DNA of 64,000 nt from JABFSA01 sp963827515. Its GTDB lineage: Bacteria > Acidobacteriota > Vicinamibacteria > Vicinamibacterales > UBA2999. Below, piece after piece: positions 45,763 through 53,285 of this stretch (its first letter is position 1; the number at the start of each line of letters is the position of its first letter). Location of the stretch: NCBI GenBank assembly GCA_963827515.1, contig CAWHBF010000023.1, forward strand, positions 592,075 through 656,074. Reading direction: 5' to 3'. The notes under the pieces are model-generated. The model was not told where the DNA came from and ran no database searches. It saw only the letters and a list, made by a program, of their open reading frames with translations. Made by a program: the position numbers and the translations under genes.

Positions 45763-46025
45763 GAGTTCACTCCGTTCCGCCCGCGTTCCAGCGGGCGCTG
45801 GTCCACATTCTCGGATAGCGCACCACATCATGCAAGGTCGGCATCACGGCGACTAGAATGCGCCGGCAGATTCCGTACGCCTCAATCCCGATCTCTGGTC
45901 GCCTCACGGATGAGCCAGTTTGCGGAAATCGTCCAGTGCGACGTTCTGGCAGCTGACCACCGCTGTTTTGTGCGAAAAGCCCAGGCGTCGACCGTCGTAC
46001 GCTCGCTTCCGCGTGTTGCCCGGCG

Positions 46026-46228
46026 TGTGGCCATGTTTATTTGTGGGAGAGTAGTAAAGAGGTGTAGGTGAATTATTATGGGTGTTGTGTGTGTGGTTAT
46101 ATGTGGATTGTGAGTAAGAAAGAAGGGGAAAGGATAAAGAAAGTAAAGTAAATACTAAAGAAAGATATAAATTAATAAATTTTACACTCAAGAGATAGAA
46201 GTAAAGAAGGTGAGATAGGTGTGTGTCG
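46026..46228. other. Very AT-rich, strand-asymmetric patch
   Basis: About 200 bp have much lower GC than any other part of the window. The plus strand is dominated by A, G and T with almost no C (for example GTAGTAAAGAGGTGTAGG and AAAGAAAGTAAAGTAAATAC). No gene is convincing; a minus-strand frame of 95 residues is Ser/Thr/Asn/His-rich and looks meaningless. It may be foreign DNA, a regulatory spacer or an assembly artefact. Confidence 0.6.
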
Positions 46229-46263
46229 TGTTGTACGAGCGGCTGAGTGACGCCCGTCCACCG

Positions 46264-46428
46264 TCATTCTGAAGGCCGTGCCTCGAGGGCCTTCACGGCG
46301 CAGGCATCGCAGACCCGGCCGAGCTTATGCTCACCAACGGACGCGATCGGGATCGGCCCATCTCGGGCGATCGTGAACGAGACACCGCACAGAGGGCACA
46401 GTCGCTGCCGGTCCCACCAGTCGGGTGC
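46264..46428 (-). pseudogene. Zinc-ribbon protein fragment
   Basis: The minus strand reads WWDRQRLCPLCGVSFTIARD, then GPIPIASVGEHKLGRVCDAC, then AVKALEARPSE and TGA 46264-46266. Four cysteines in CPLC and CDAC pairs fit a short zinc ribbon. Upstream an in-frame TAG (46429-46431) leaves no ATG or GTG start, so this is a truncated or frameshifted gene. It resembles the 36942-37208 protein only in ribbon layout. Confidence 0.45.
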
Positions 46429-46431
46429 CTA

Positions 46432-46868
46432 CCTGAACGCGTCGGGGTGTTCCCCTTGTGCCCTGATAGCTGGGCTTGGATCATGGGCGGCACGTGAGAG
46501 TTGGTTGCACCGGTTGGACGTTGCAACTGGCGACGATCCTCACGAGGACTGATCGTGCCGGCGCGCGGGAGAGCGAATTCCTTGAGAGCATGCGCCCAAG
46601 ACAAGACCGTGTCGGTATTCGATGTGACGTGACACTTCACGCCACGATCGCCTTTTCACCCAATGCAGCGGGCAGAGAACTCTTCCGGCGTGCGTGAAGA
46701 TCTTAAGCTCTAACGGCGATTCGGCAGGGAACGGCGCGTGTCGCCTTCAACCGCATTGCGGATTTCGCCCGAATTCGGAGAGTTCTTGGCAGTGAGATTC
46801 GCGTTTGCGAGGCCATAGGGGCAACGAAGCGATCAGCCCTCAGCAACTAATTTAGAATCAACAATTTA
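46432..46868. other. Gap without recognised gene
   Basis: I see no convincing coding frame, RNA or repeat in these 437 bp. The stretch has several short frames with random-looking translations. Confidence 0.4.
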
Positions 46869-46976
46869 TGGCGGTGAGGCAGGGATTCGCGCCAAGCGCG
46901 GTGAGCGAATCGAGCCGGGCGATGCCTGAAGAATTGTCGAACCGACAAGCCGAACGGATGCGAGGAACTGGCGGTG
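46869..46976. repeat. tRNA-Ser 3'-end duplicate plus linker, copy 2 (attachment-site-like)
   Basis: Positions 46869-46889 repeat the last 21 bp of the tRNA-Ser(GCU) gene exactly. A 79-bp linker follows, highly similar to that at 42349-42429 with scattered single-base differences, and then the complete tRNA gene begins (3' end at 46969). Confidence 0.8.
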
Positions 46977-47062
46977 AGGCAGGGATTCGAACCCTGGGTA
47001 GAGCTTTAAGGCCCTACAACGGTTTAGCAAACCGCCGCCTTCAGCCGCTCGGCCACCTCACC
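46969..47062 (-). tRNA. tRNA-Ser(GCU)
   Basis: On the minus strand the acceptor arms GGTGAGG and CCTCACC pair, the discriminator is G, and CCA is encoded. The D-arm GGCCGAGCGGCTGAAGGC is followed by the anticodon loop TTTGCTAAA (anticodon GCT). A long class II variable arm and a T-loop GGTTCGAATCC are present. The length is 94 nt with CCA. It is a common integration target, and its 3' 21 bp recurs twice downstream. Confidence 0.95.
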
Positions 47063-47337
47063 GCGGCGCGAAAGCTAAGTATAAGCGCTGTTCCGAATGC
47101 AGCGTTTCTTTTTTGCGACAACCATTCCGGCAACTGATTGGCGCGCGGCAGTTTACTCGCATGAGCCGGCGTCCGCCTTTCCGGTCGTGGTGTGTGGATG
47201 GACTTGGAAAGCGTGGGGATCTGGCGCGCAGATCAGCGGTCGGCAGACGGCGGTTTCCTGAACCGCTGCCTGTTCGGCGCTTGCTGACACGGGCCGCGGC
47301 CAGCTGCTCAGCCATGAGTTGACAACGCGTCGCCAAC

Positions 47338-47355
47338 TAGTTAGAATTCTAACTA
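47338..47355. promoter_or_regulatory. MarR operator 1, perfect 18-bp palindrome
   Basis: TAGTTAGAATTCTAACTA is self-complementary. It ends 2 bp before the marR GTG start, where bound repressor would block transcription or initiation. A near copy lies at 47888-47905 before doxX. Confidence 0.9.
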
Positions 47356-47357
47356 TT

Positions 47358-47806
47358 GTGTCTGCGAAAGCCGACCAGCAGAACGCTCCAGGCGCCGATC
47401 GCGATCGGGCTGCAACGCTGCAATTGATCATCGCGCTTGGTCGCGCCTACAGGCGATTGAGCGAGGCGTGCGGCCGCATCTGGCTGAGTGGGGCCTGGGC
47501 ATGACTGAGTTCGCAGTGCTCGAGGTGCTGTATCACAAGGGCGCGCTCCCACTCGGCGAGCTTCGAGACCGGATTCTCGTGACCGGCGCGAGCACGACGT
47601 ACGTGGTCAAGAAGCTCGAGGAACGTGGGTTGATGCGCCGGAGACCGTGCGCCGAGGACCAACGAGTCGTGTTCGGCGAGCTGACAGCAAAAGGGCGGGC
47701 GCTGATCGACGAGGTGTTTCCCGCTCACGTGGAACGGCTTCGTGAGGCCATGGCGGGTTTGTCAGTGTCGCAGAAACGCGAAGCCAGCCGACTGCTCCGC
47801 GCCTGA
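47358..47806 (+). CDS. MarR-family transcriptional regulator, one frameshift
   Basis: GTG 47358 starts SAKADQQNAPGADRDRAATL and LQLIIALGRAYRRLSEACG. An extra G in the run near 47470 breaks the frame, after which the winged helix follows: RPHLAEWGLGMTEFAVLEVL, GALPLGELRDRILVTGASTT-like recognition helix, and TAKGRALIDEVFPAHVERLR. Joined length is about 149 residues, normal for MarR. The GASTTYVVKKLEERGL segment is the DNA-reading helix and wing. It most likely represses itself and the doxX-pirin cassette through the two palindromes. Confidence 0.88.
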
Positions 47807-47887
47807 GCCTGCACGCCCGCCGCACCACTGGGGAACGGGTCACGGAGGACGACTGAGGCGCGCGGTCTCAAAAAAATTTGCGCACTA

Positions 47888-47905
47888 TAGTTAGATTTCT
47901 AACTA
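47888..47905. promoter_or_regulatory. MarR operator 2 before the doxX-pirin cassette
   Basis: TAGTTAGATTTCTAACTA differs from operator 1 at a single position. It is 25 bp upstream of the doxX ATG, which has the ribosome site AGGAGG at about 47921. Confidence 0.9.
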
Positions 47906-47929
47906 GTTCACGCAAACAGGAGGTTGATC

Positions 47930-48344
47930 ATGTCAACTCGCACCATCACTCACGCAGACACGCCGGTCCGACCGCGAGTCGCTTGGATCGCATCGCGCTC
48001 TGGGGCGTGCAGGTTGCCTCGCCGGCATGTTCCTGCTCGCCGGCGGCTCGAAGCTCGCAGGCGCCGCCGCGATGGTGGCGTTGTTCGACGCCATCGGCGT
48101 CGGCCAGTGGTTCCGCTACCTCACGGGCGGCATCGAAGTCGTCTCGGCGGTCGCACTGCTCGTGCCGTCGCTGGCGCCCTTCGGCGCCATCGCGCTCGTG
48201 GCCACGATGGTCGGCGCAGTCGCGACTCATCTCTTTATCGTTGGCGGATCGCCGGCCGTGCCAGCTGTCCTGCTGCTCGGATCGCTGGCCGTCGCATGGG
48301 CACGCCGCGACCAGCTCTCTAAGGCTTTGTCGAAACTGCTCTGA
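47930..48344 (+). CDS. DoxX-family membrane protein, frameshifted
   Basis: ATG 47930 follows AGGAGG at ideal spacing (MSTRTITHADTPVRPRVAW). Two small indels near 47980 and 48019 are needed to continue as IALWGVQVA and then LAGMFLLAGGSKLAG, VALFDAIGVGQWFRYLTGGI, EVVSAVALLVPSLAPFGAIA and VATMVGAVATHLFIVGG. Four membrane helices and the DoxX core are evident. DoxX-like proteins are often linked to redox or thiosulfate stress and quinone metabolism. It is the first gene of the MarR-controlled cassette. Confidence 0.82.
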
Positions 48345-48391
48345 ATGTGCAGGCGCCGATCCAAACGGCACGTTCTGAATGGGAGGACATC

Positions 48392-49255
48392 ATGACGCGC
48401 AAAATCGTTCACAGGACGCGAGGATACGGGCACGGTCCGATCGTTCGTTTGATGAGCCCATCCGACCTCGGCGAACAACTGAAGCCGTTCGTGTTTCTCG
48501 ATCTGTTCGAGGCTGACATGCGCGGCTTGGCCGGCGGCATGCCAGTGCATCCGCATTCCGGCATCGCCACAGTCACGGTGTTCACCGACGGCGACGTGAC
48601 GTTTGACGATCCGCAGGCGGGACACGGCACGATCGGCTACGGCGGCGTCGAGTGGGTGCGTGCCGGAAGAGGCATGTGGCACGGTAAGGAACTCTCGGCC
48701 GCCACGTCGCCCACAACCCAGGGGTTCCAGCTCTGGGTCGCGCTTCCCCCGGACCAGGAGCACGCGGAACCCGAGGCCCAATACATCGGTGCCGACCAGA
48801 TGCCACGCATCGGTCCGGCTCGTCTCATCGTCGGTGCGTACAAAGGAACGACGAGTCCGGTCCGAGCACCGGGCGCAATCAACTATCTACTCGTCACGCT
48901 GAAACCCGGCGAGCGCTGGACGTACGACGCGCCCTCTGGTCATGAGATCGGGTGGGTCGCGATAGCAAAGGGCGCGCTCACCGCCGGCGAGCGTCTGTTG
49001 AAGGGCGAGCTCGCGATCTTTGAGAAGAGCGACACGCCTCTCACGTTCGAGGGTGCGGACGATGCGGGTGCCACCTTCGTGCTCGGATCTGCCGTCCCGC
49101 ATCGGTATCCGCTGCACCTCGGCGCGTACTCGGTCCATACGTCCGCCGAGGCGCTGGCGGCGGGAGAACGCCACATCCGTGACCTCAAACAACGGCTGGA
49201 CGCGGAGGGTGATCGCCGTACGGGATCCGGTTCAACGCCCGTGTTCCGCGGATGA
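48392..49255 (+). CDS. Pirin family protein
   Basis: The protein has 287 residues from ATG 48392 after GGGAGG. The metal site is MPVHPHSGIATVTVF with further ligands in the cupin barrel. Pirin signatures are RGYGHGPIVRLMSPSDLGEQ and GVEWVRAGRGMWHGKELSAA, and the C-terminal cupin has FEKSDTPLTFEGADDAGATF. Some pirins have quercetin-2,3-dioxygenase activity; a redox-sensing or quinone role fits the neighbours. It is the second gene of the cassette. Confidence 0.95.
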   Translation: MTRKIVHRTRGYGHGPIVRLMSPSDLGEQLKPFVFLDLFEADMRGLAGGMPVHPHSGIATVTVFTDGDVTFDDPQAGHGTIGYGGVEWVRAGRGMWHGKELSAATSPTTQGFQLWVALPPDQEHAEPEAQYIGADQMPRIGPARLIVGAYKGTTSPVRAPGAINYLLVTLKPGERWTYDAPSGHEIGWVAIAKGALTAGERLLKGELAIFEKSDTPLTFEGADDAGATFVLGSAVPHRYPLHLGAYSVHTSAEALAAGERHIRDLKQRLDAEGDRRTGSGSTPVFRG

Positions 49256-49357
49256 CAGCCATGTCGAGACGCGCCGACGTGACATCTCTCAACCCATTCA
49301 ACCAAGGCGACCGCGCAGCGGGTGCTGTCCCCTTGGCCGCACGAAAGGATGCTTGCT

Positions 49358-50042
49358 ATGGCAGAGACAACAAGTAATGAACCGCGGAATCCGAAGGCCG
49401 GACGTGATGCGCTCCTCACGCCGGACAACTGTGCGCTGATCCTGATCGACCACCAGCCGTTTCAGTTCGCGGGGCTGCGGAGTCACGACTCGCAGACGAT
49501 CGTCAACAACGTGGTGGGACTTGCGAAAGCGGCGAAAGCATTCGGCGTGCCGACGCTCTTCACCACCGTCGTGGAGGATCGCGGAGGGTTCCTGCTGAAG
49601 TCACTGCAGGACGTCTTTCCCGATCAGAAGCCGATCGACCGCACGTGGATCAACGCCTGGGAAGATCCGCGCGTCGTCGACTGGGTGAAGAACGACCGGC
49701 AGACGGAAGATCGTCATCGCCGCACTGTGGACCGAGATCTGTCTGGCGATGCCGGCGATTCAGGCGGCCGGTGAAGGCTATGAGGTCTACGTGGTGACCG
49801 ATGCCTCGGGTGGTGTGAGTGTCGAGGCGCACGAGATGGCGATCCAGCGCATGGTGCAGGCGGGGGTGATGCCGATCACATGGGGCGTCTTCGGGGCTGA
49901 GCTGCAGCGCGACTGGGCCCGGACCGACACGGTGCCGGCCATGGCGCAAATTCTTATCGACCACTCGGGCAACGTCGGGACGAGCTTTCAGTGGGAACAG
50001 CAGCTGCTCAACAGCGCACAGCCGGTCAAGGCGGGCGTGTAA
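49358..50042 (+). CDS. Isochorismatase-family hydrolase (YcaC-like), one frameshift
   Basis: From ATG 49358 the sequence MAETTSNEPRN, then CALILIDHQPFQFAGLRSHD carries the catalytic Asp, and FTTVVEDRGGFLLKSLQDVF follows. After about 49697 the frame changes. The shifted frame reads VIAALWTEICLAMPAIQAAG, with the catalytic Cys in TEIC, and continues to AELQRDWARTDTVPAMAQIL. One inserted base explains it; joined length is about 227 residues. YcaC-like members accompany oxidative or electrophile stress genes. It probably belongs to the pirin transcript. Confidence 0.85.
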
Positions 50043-50083
50043 CGCGCCATCACCGAAGCCACCACTGCCTGGAGATAACACTT

Positions 50084-50689
50084 ATGACGATCGGAATCAT
50101 CGGCGCGGGACATATCGGCCAGGCCGTGGCCAAGAGGCTCTCGAGCGCTGGCCTCGAGGCGTCCATCAGTAATAGCCGCGGCCCAGAGTCGCTCTCTTCC
50201 TTGGTGCGCGAACTCGGCCCCGGCATCAAGGCCGCCACGCTCCAGGAAGCGGCCAAGGCGGACATCGTGTTTCTTGCGGTGCCGTGGACGAGTCACACCG
50301 ATGTCGTGTCAGACCTGCCGGCGTGGAACGGGCGCATCGTGATCGATGCGATGAACGCGGTCTCAATCGGTCCCGAGGGCGTGGCAGCGCTCGATCTTGG
50401 CGGTCGGCCGTCGAGCGAGGTGGTCGCCGAGCATCTGCCCGGGGCTCGCGTGGTCAAGGCGTTCAACACGCTGACCGCAGCGGTCCTCGCGAGCGATCCT
50501 CGCCAATCGGGCGGGCATCGTGTGATGTTCATGTCGGGCACGGATGCGGATGCGAAGACGACGGTTGCTCACCTGATCGGGCAGTTGGGATTTGCCGCCA
50601 TCGATCTCGGCGACTTTGAGTCCGGCCGGCGGGTGCAGCAGTTCCCAGGCGGCCCGCTTGCCGCAGTCAACCTCGTGAAGTTCGGATAA
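50084..50689 (+). CDS. NADPH-dependent F420 reductase-like/NADP oxidoreductase
   Basis: The protein has 201 residues from ATG 50084, with GGAG 10 bp upstream. The dinucleotide motif GIIGAGHIGQAVAKRL is followed by ADIVFLAVPWTSHTDVVSDL and the fold of the coenzyme F420:NADP oxidoreductase family (VVKAFNTLTAAVLASDPRQS, FPGGPLAAVNLVKFG). In bacteria without F420 these are NADPH-linked reductases or ferric-reductase-like proteins. It is the last gene of the MarR-controlled cassette. Confidence 0.9.
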   Translation: MTIGIIGAGHIGQAVAKRLSSAGLEASISNSRGPESLSSLVRELGPGIKAATLQEAAKADIVFLAVPWTSHTDVVSDLPAWNGRIVIDAMNAVSIGPEGVAALDLGGRPSSEVVAEHLPGARVVKAFNTLTAAVLASDPRQSGGHRVMFMSGTDADAKTTVAHLIGQLGFAAIDLGDFESGRRVQQFPGGPLAAVNLVKFG

Positions 50690-50782
50690 TCGGGTTCCAC
50701 CCGCCCCGTCGTCTCGTGGGCGGGTCCGCCGTCTGCCCAGCGCGCTCGACGCACGTTTCCCAATGCGAAGAGGAGACACGCC

Positions 50783-50869
50783 GTGTCCTACACCATATCG
50801 ACCTTGTTGACCCGTAATCTTGATGACGTCTTCGGTGAAAACGATCCCGCGCGTTACCCGGGATCCTAA
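50783..50869 (+). pseudogene. SnoaL/NTF2-like protein, N-terminal 28 residues only
   Basis: GTG 50783, after AGGAGA, reads SYTISTLLTRNLDDVFGEND and PARYPGS to TAA 50867-50869. The N-terminus of SnoaL-like (DUF4440/NTF2) proteins has this pattern, and the rest of the domain is missing. The deletion joint lies directly against the 3' end of the MFS gene on the other strand. Confidence 0.6.
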
Positions 50870-52260
50870 CTGACGGACGGATTCACCCCTTCTCTGTCCG
50901 ACGGATTGGTGATCCAGACCGCCGAGACCACACCGCCCGCAAAAAGCAGCGCGGCGATAAACCACAAGGTGGCATGAAATCCGGCAACTGTGAGCTTCGA
51001 CCCGACGATGATGCCGATGCCGGCTATCGCGACCAGCCCGGCCAGCCGAGACGCGGCGTTGTTGACGGCCGAGGCGATGCCCGACTGCTGCTTGTCGATG
51101 GCACCGAGAATCGTCGTCGTCAGCGGCGCGACCGTGAGCGCAAGGCCCCAACCAAGAAGCAACACCCCGGGAAAGAGGTCGGTCCAATAGCGTGCGGCTT
51201 CGTCCAGGCGGAGCATCAGGAGGAAGCCTACGCTCGCGACCATGGGCCCTACGGCCATGAATGGCCGCGGTCCGTACCTTCCGGCAAGCTTCCCGACGTA
51301 CGACGACAGAAGAAACATCATCGCGGTGACAGGAAGGAACGTGAGCCCCGCAGCCAAAGCAGAATAGCCGGCGATCTCCTGGAGAAAGATCGTGACGACA
51401 AACATCGAGGCGGACAGGGCGCCGTAGATCAGCACGGTCGCGATATTGCCCACGCGGAAATTTCGGTTGGCAAACAGCGCCACCGGAAGCATCGGCTGCG
51501 TCGCACGACATTCGTACCAGACAAAGACGGCGAGTGCCAGGAGACCGATGCTCAGCGGCGCGACGATCAACGGGCTCGCCCAACCCCGATCGGGCTGCTC
51601 GATGAGGGCGTGGACATGACCGCCCCCAGACCGAGCGCACCCAGGAGCGCTCCGATCCCATCCACGGCACGCTGCCCTTTCGCGTGCGGTGCTCGGCTCC
51701 AGCCGGCGCATCAGCCAAAGAACGAGCCCAATAGGCAACACGTTGATGCCGAAGATAGACCGCCACGAGATGGCATCCACCAGAAATCCTCCGAGCAACG
51801 GACCGATCACCGCCGCGACGACCGTCCAGGACGTCCACGTGCCGATGGCCGATCCCTCCTCGGCGCCGGAGAAGTTCGCCATGATCAGAGCCAGGGAGCT
51901 TGGCACGAGAAGCGCGCCGGCGGCACCCTGAAACGCTCGCATCACTTCGAGAAATACCGGGTTCGGCGCCGCCGCGCACAACATCGACGCCGCGCCGAAT
52001 CCGATCAGGCCGATGGTGAGAATGCGCTCGCGCCCAAACATGTCCGAAAGGGATCCGGCGAGGAGCATGAGCGACCCAAGTGTCAGGAGATACGCATTCA
52101 CGACCCACTGCTGGGCGGTCAACCCGCCGCCCAGATCGTGCGAAATCGCCGGCAGAGCAACGTTGACGATAAATCCGTCCAGAAACGACACGAACGAAGC
52201 CAGAATGCTGACAAGCAGCACGCGCTGCTGTCGCGATGAGTAGGAACTCATGCGCGTCAT
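50866..52260 (-). CDS. MFS transporter, DHA2/EmrB-QacA drug-efflux family
   Basis: The protein has 464 residues from ATG 52260; ATG 52251 is possible. About 14 membrane helices are present, with motif A (GSLSDMFGRERIL) in loop 2-3 and motif C-like GTWTSWTVVAAVIGPLLGGF in helix 5. The charged loop near residues 205-230 (RERAACRGWDRSAPGCARSG) is out of register; two compensating indels restore a QxAVDGIG-like loop before HALIEQPDRGWASPLI. It is a proton-driven multidrug exporter in the inner membrane. Confidence 0.9.
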   Translation of the reverse strand: MTRMSSYSSRQQRVLLVSILASFVSFLDGFIVNVALPAISHDLGGGLTAQQWVVNAYLLTLGSLMLLAGSLSDMFGRERILTIGLIGFGAASMLCAAAPNPVFLEVMRAFQGAAGALLVPSSLALIMANFSGAEEGSAIGTWTSWTVVAAVIGPLLGGFLVDAISWRSIFGINVLPIGLVLWLMRRLEPSTARERAACRGWDRSAPGCARSGGGHVHALIEQPDRGWASPLIVAPLSIGLLALAVFVWYECRATQPMLPVALFANRNFRVGNIATVLIYGALSASMFVVTIFLQEIAGYSALAAGLTFLPVTAMMFLLSSYVGKLAGRYGPRPFMAVGPMVASVGFLLMLRLDEAARYWTDLFPGVLLLGWGLALTVAPLTTTILGAIDKQQSGIASAVNNAASRLAGLVAIAGIGIIVGSKLTVAGFHATLWFIAALLFAGGVVSAVWITNPSDREGVNPSVS

Positions 52261-52411
52261 TGTCCCCAGTGGAGGATGCCACAGAGCCTGCATAACTCCG
52301 AGCGAGTGAGGTCGCGGTCTACCAATGCGTCCCTGGCGGTCGGCAAACGTCTTCGGCTTCGGCGACGTCAGCAGACCGACCCATCGCCTACTTCCATTTG
52401 ACCTGGGCAAC

Positions 52412-52510
52412 GCCGGACCGGCTCGATTGACTCACCGTCCGATGCTGGGGATTCGTGGTGTTCCTCTGCGACAGTCGAGTCGCGGCCGGTCGGTGATGTC
52501 AGGAATGGCA
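52412..52510. repeat. 99-bp direct repeat, copy 1 (3'-end duplicate of the TPR-hydrolase gene)
   Basis: The sequence from CCGGACCGGCTCGATTGACT to GGTGATGTCAGGAATGGCA matches 54419-54517 with about three differences. On the minus strand it encodes FLTSPTGRDSTVAEEH, the C-terminal tail of the 54438-57005 protein. The rest of that gene is absent here. Confidence 0.85.
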
Positions 52511-52518
52511 AGCAAGTG

Positions 52519-53061
52519 TCAAGGTCGGCTGAGCGCCTGAAGTCTGCGCTGAAGGAACTCGCGCTCGGTCGTGTTCTCGGTTTGCGCGATCGCGGCGTCG
52601 TACGCCAGCGCTGCTTCGGCGTTGCGCCCCAGTCGTCGGAGCAGGTCGGCGCGGATCGCATGGAACAGGTAGTAGCGACCAAGGTCGAGGCCATCAACGA
52701 GGGTGAGCGCAGCATCGGCACCCTCAACCTCCGCGACCGCGACTGCGCGATTGAGCGCCACGACCGGGCCCGGCGCCAGCGTCAAGAGCTGGTTATACAG
52801 CTGCAGGATCTGCCGCCAGTCGGTGTCCGCCGCGGTCGGTGCGTCGCTGTGGACGGCGTTGATCGCCGCCTGGAGCTGGTACGGGCCAGGCTGGTTGAGC
52901 CGAAGGCACTGCCGCACGATGGCCTGCCCTTCGGCTATGAGGACACGATTCCAGCGGTCGCGGTGGCTTAGAGCGTTCACGTCTCGCATCACCTTCGCCA
53001 GAACATCGGGTGGTGGAGGCTCTCCGTCGGGCTGATAGATGCTGAGCAGATACTGCTTCAT
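52519..53061 (-). pseudogene. DGPF (YCII-like) gene fused by deletion to the C-terminus of an ECF42-type sigma factor
   Basis: The first about 31 residues (MKQYLLSIYQPDGEPPPPDV, LAKVMRDVNAL) are the start of a DGPF/YCII protein. The following residues, from DRWNRVLIAEGQAIVRQCLR onward, are the C-terminal domain of ECF42/SigJ-type sigma factors (GPYQLQAAINAVHSDAPTAA, LAPGPVVALNRAVAVAEVEG, REFLQRRLQAL). The sigma2 and sigma4 regions are missing. The two genes normally lie next to each other, so one deletion made this in-frame 180-aa fusion. It is unlikely to act as a sigma factor. Confidence 0.85.
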
Positions 53062-53109
53062 TGAGCTCCTCGTGGCATTATCGCCAGCACCATGCCGGCG
53101 TCTCACCCT

Positions 53110-53266
53110 CTATACGAACGGATTCCGTCAGAATCGACATGAGAATGACGGGCCGCCAAGAGTGGCGGATCCATCCGTCCACCCCGCCAAGCCGGACCAT
53201 CCGTACAAGATTTTTTCACGACACAGCCCGGACAAATGTCGATCAAGCCGCAATCCGTTCGTATAG
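53110..53266. repeat. 157-bp segment with perfect 15-bp inverted ends (MITE-like)
   Basis: CTATACGAACGGATT (53110-53124) and AATCCGTTCGTATAG (53252-53266) are exact reverse complements. The interior of 127 bp is unlike the GTAGAGC repeat families. It sits between the start of the DGPF/sigma fusion and the hydrolase gene. Without a target-site duplication or further copies, a mobile origin is only suspected; a two-site operator region is the alternative. Confidence 0.6.
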
Positions 53267-53285
53267 ACGGTGGAGGCTGACCTGT

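Noticed and set aside
45904..46191. 95-residue leftward frame across the AT-rich patch
   Set aside because: The translation is a composition artefact (Ser/Thr/His/Asn/Tyr-rich) with no domain pattern, and it changes character where the GC content changes.
47319..47357. Upstream extension of MarR before GTG 47358
   Set aside because: It would be translated from the 18-bp palindrome that is best read as the operator.
53061..53285. N-terminal extension of the alpha/beta hydrolase back to 53061
   Set aside because: The extension is translated from the inverted-repeat element. ATG 53286 gives a normal membrane anchor right at the N-terminus.
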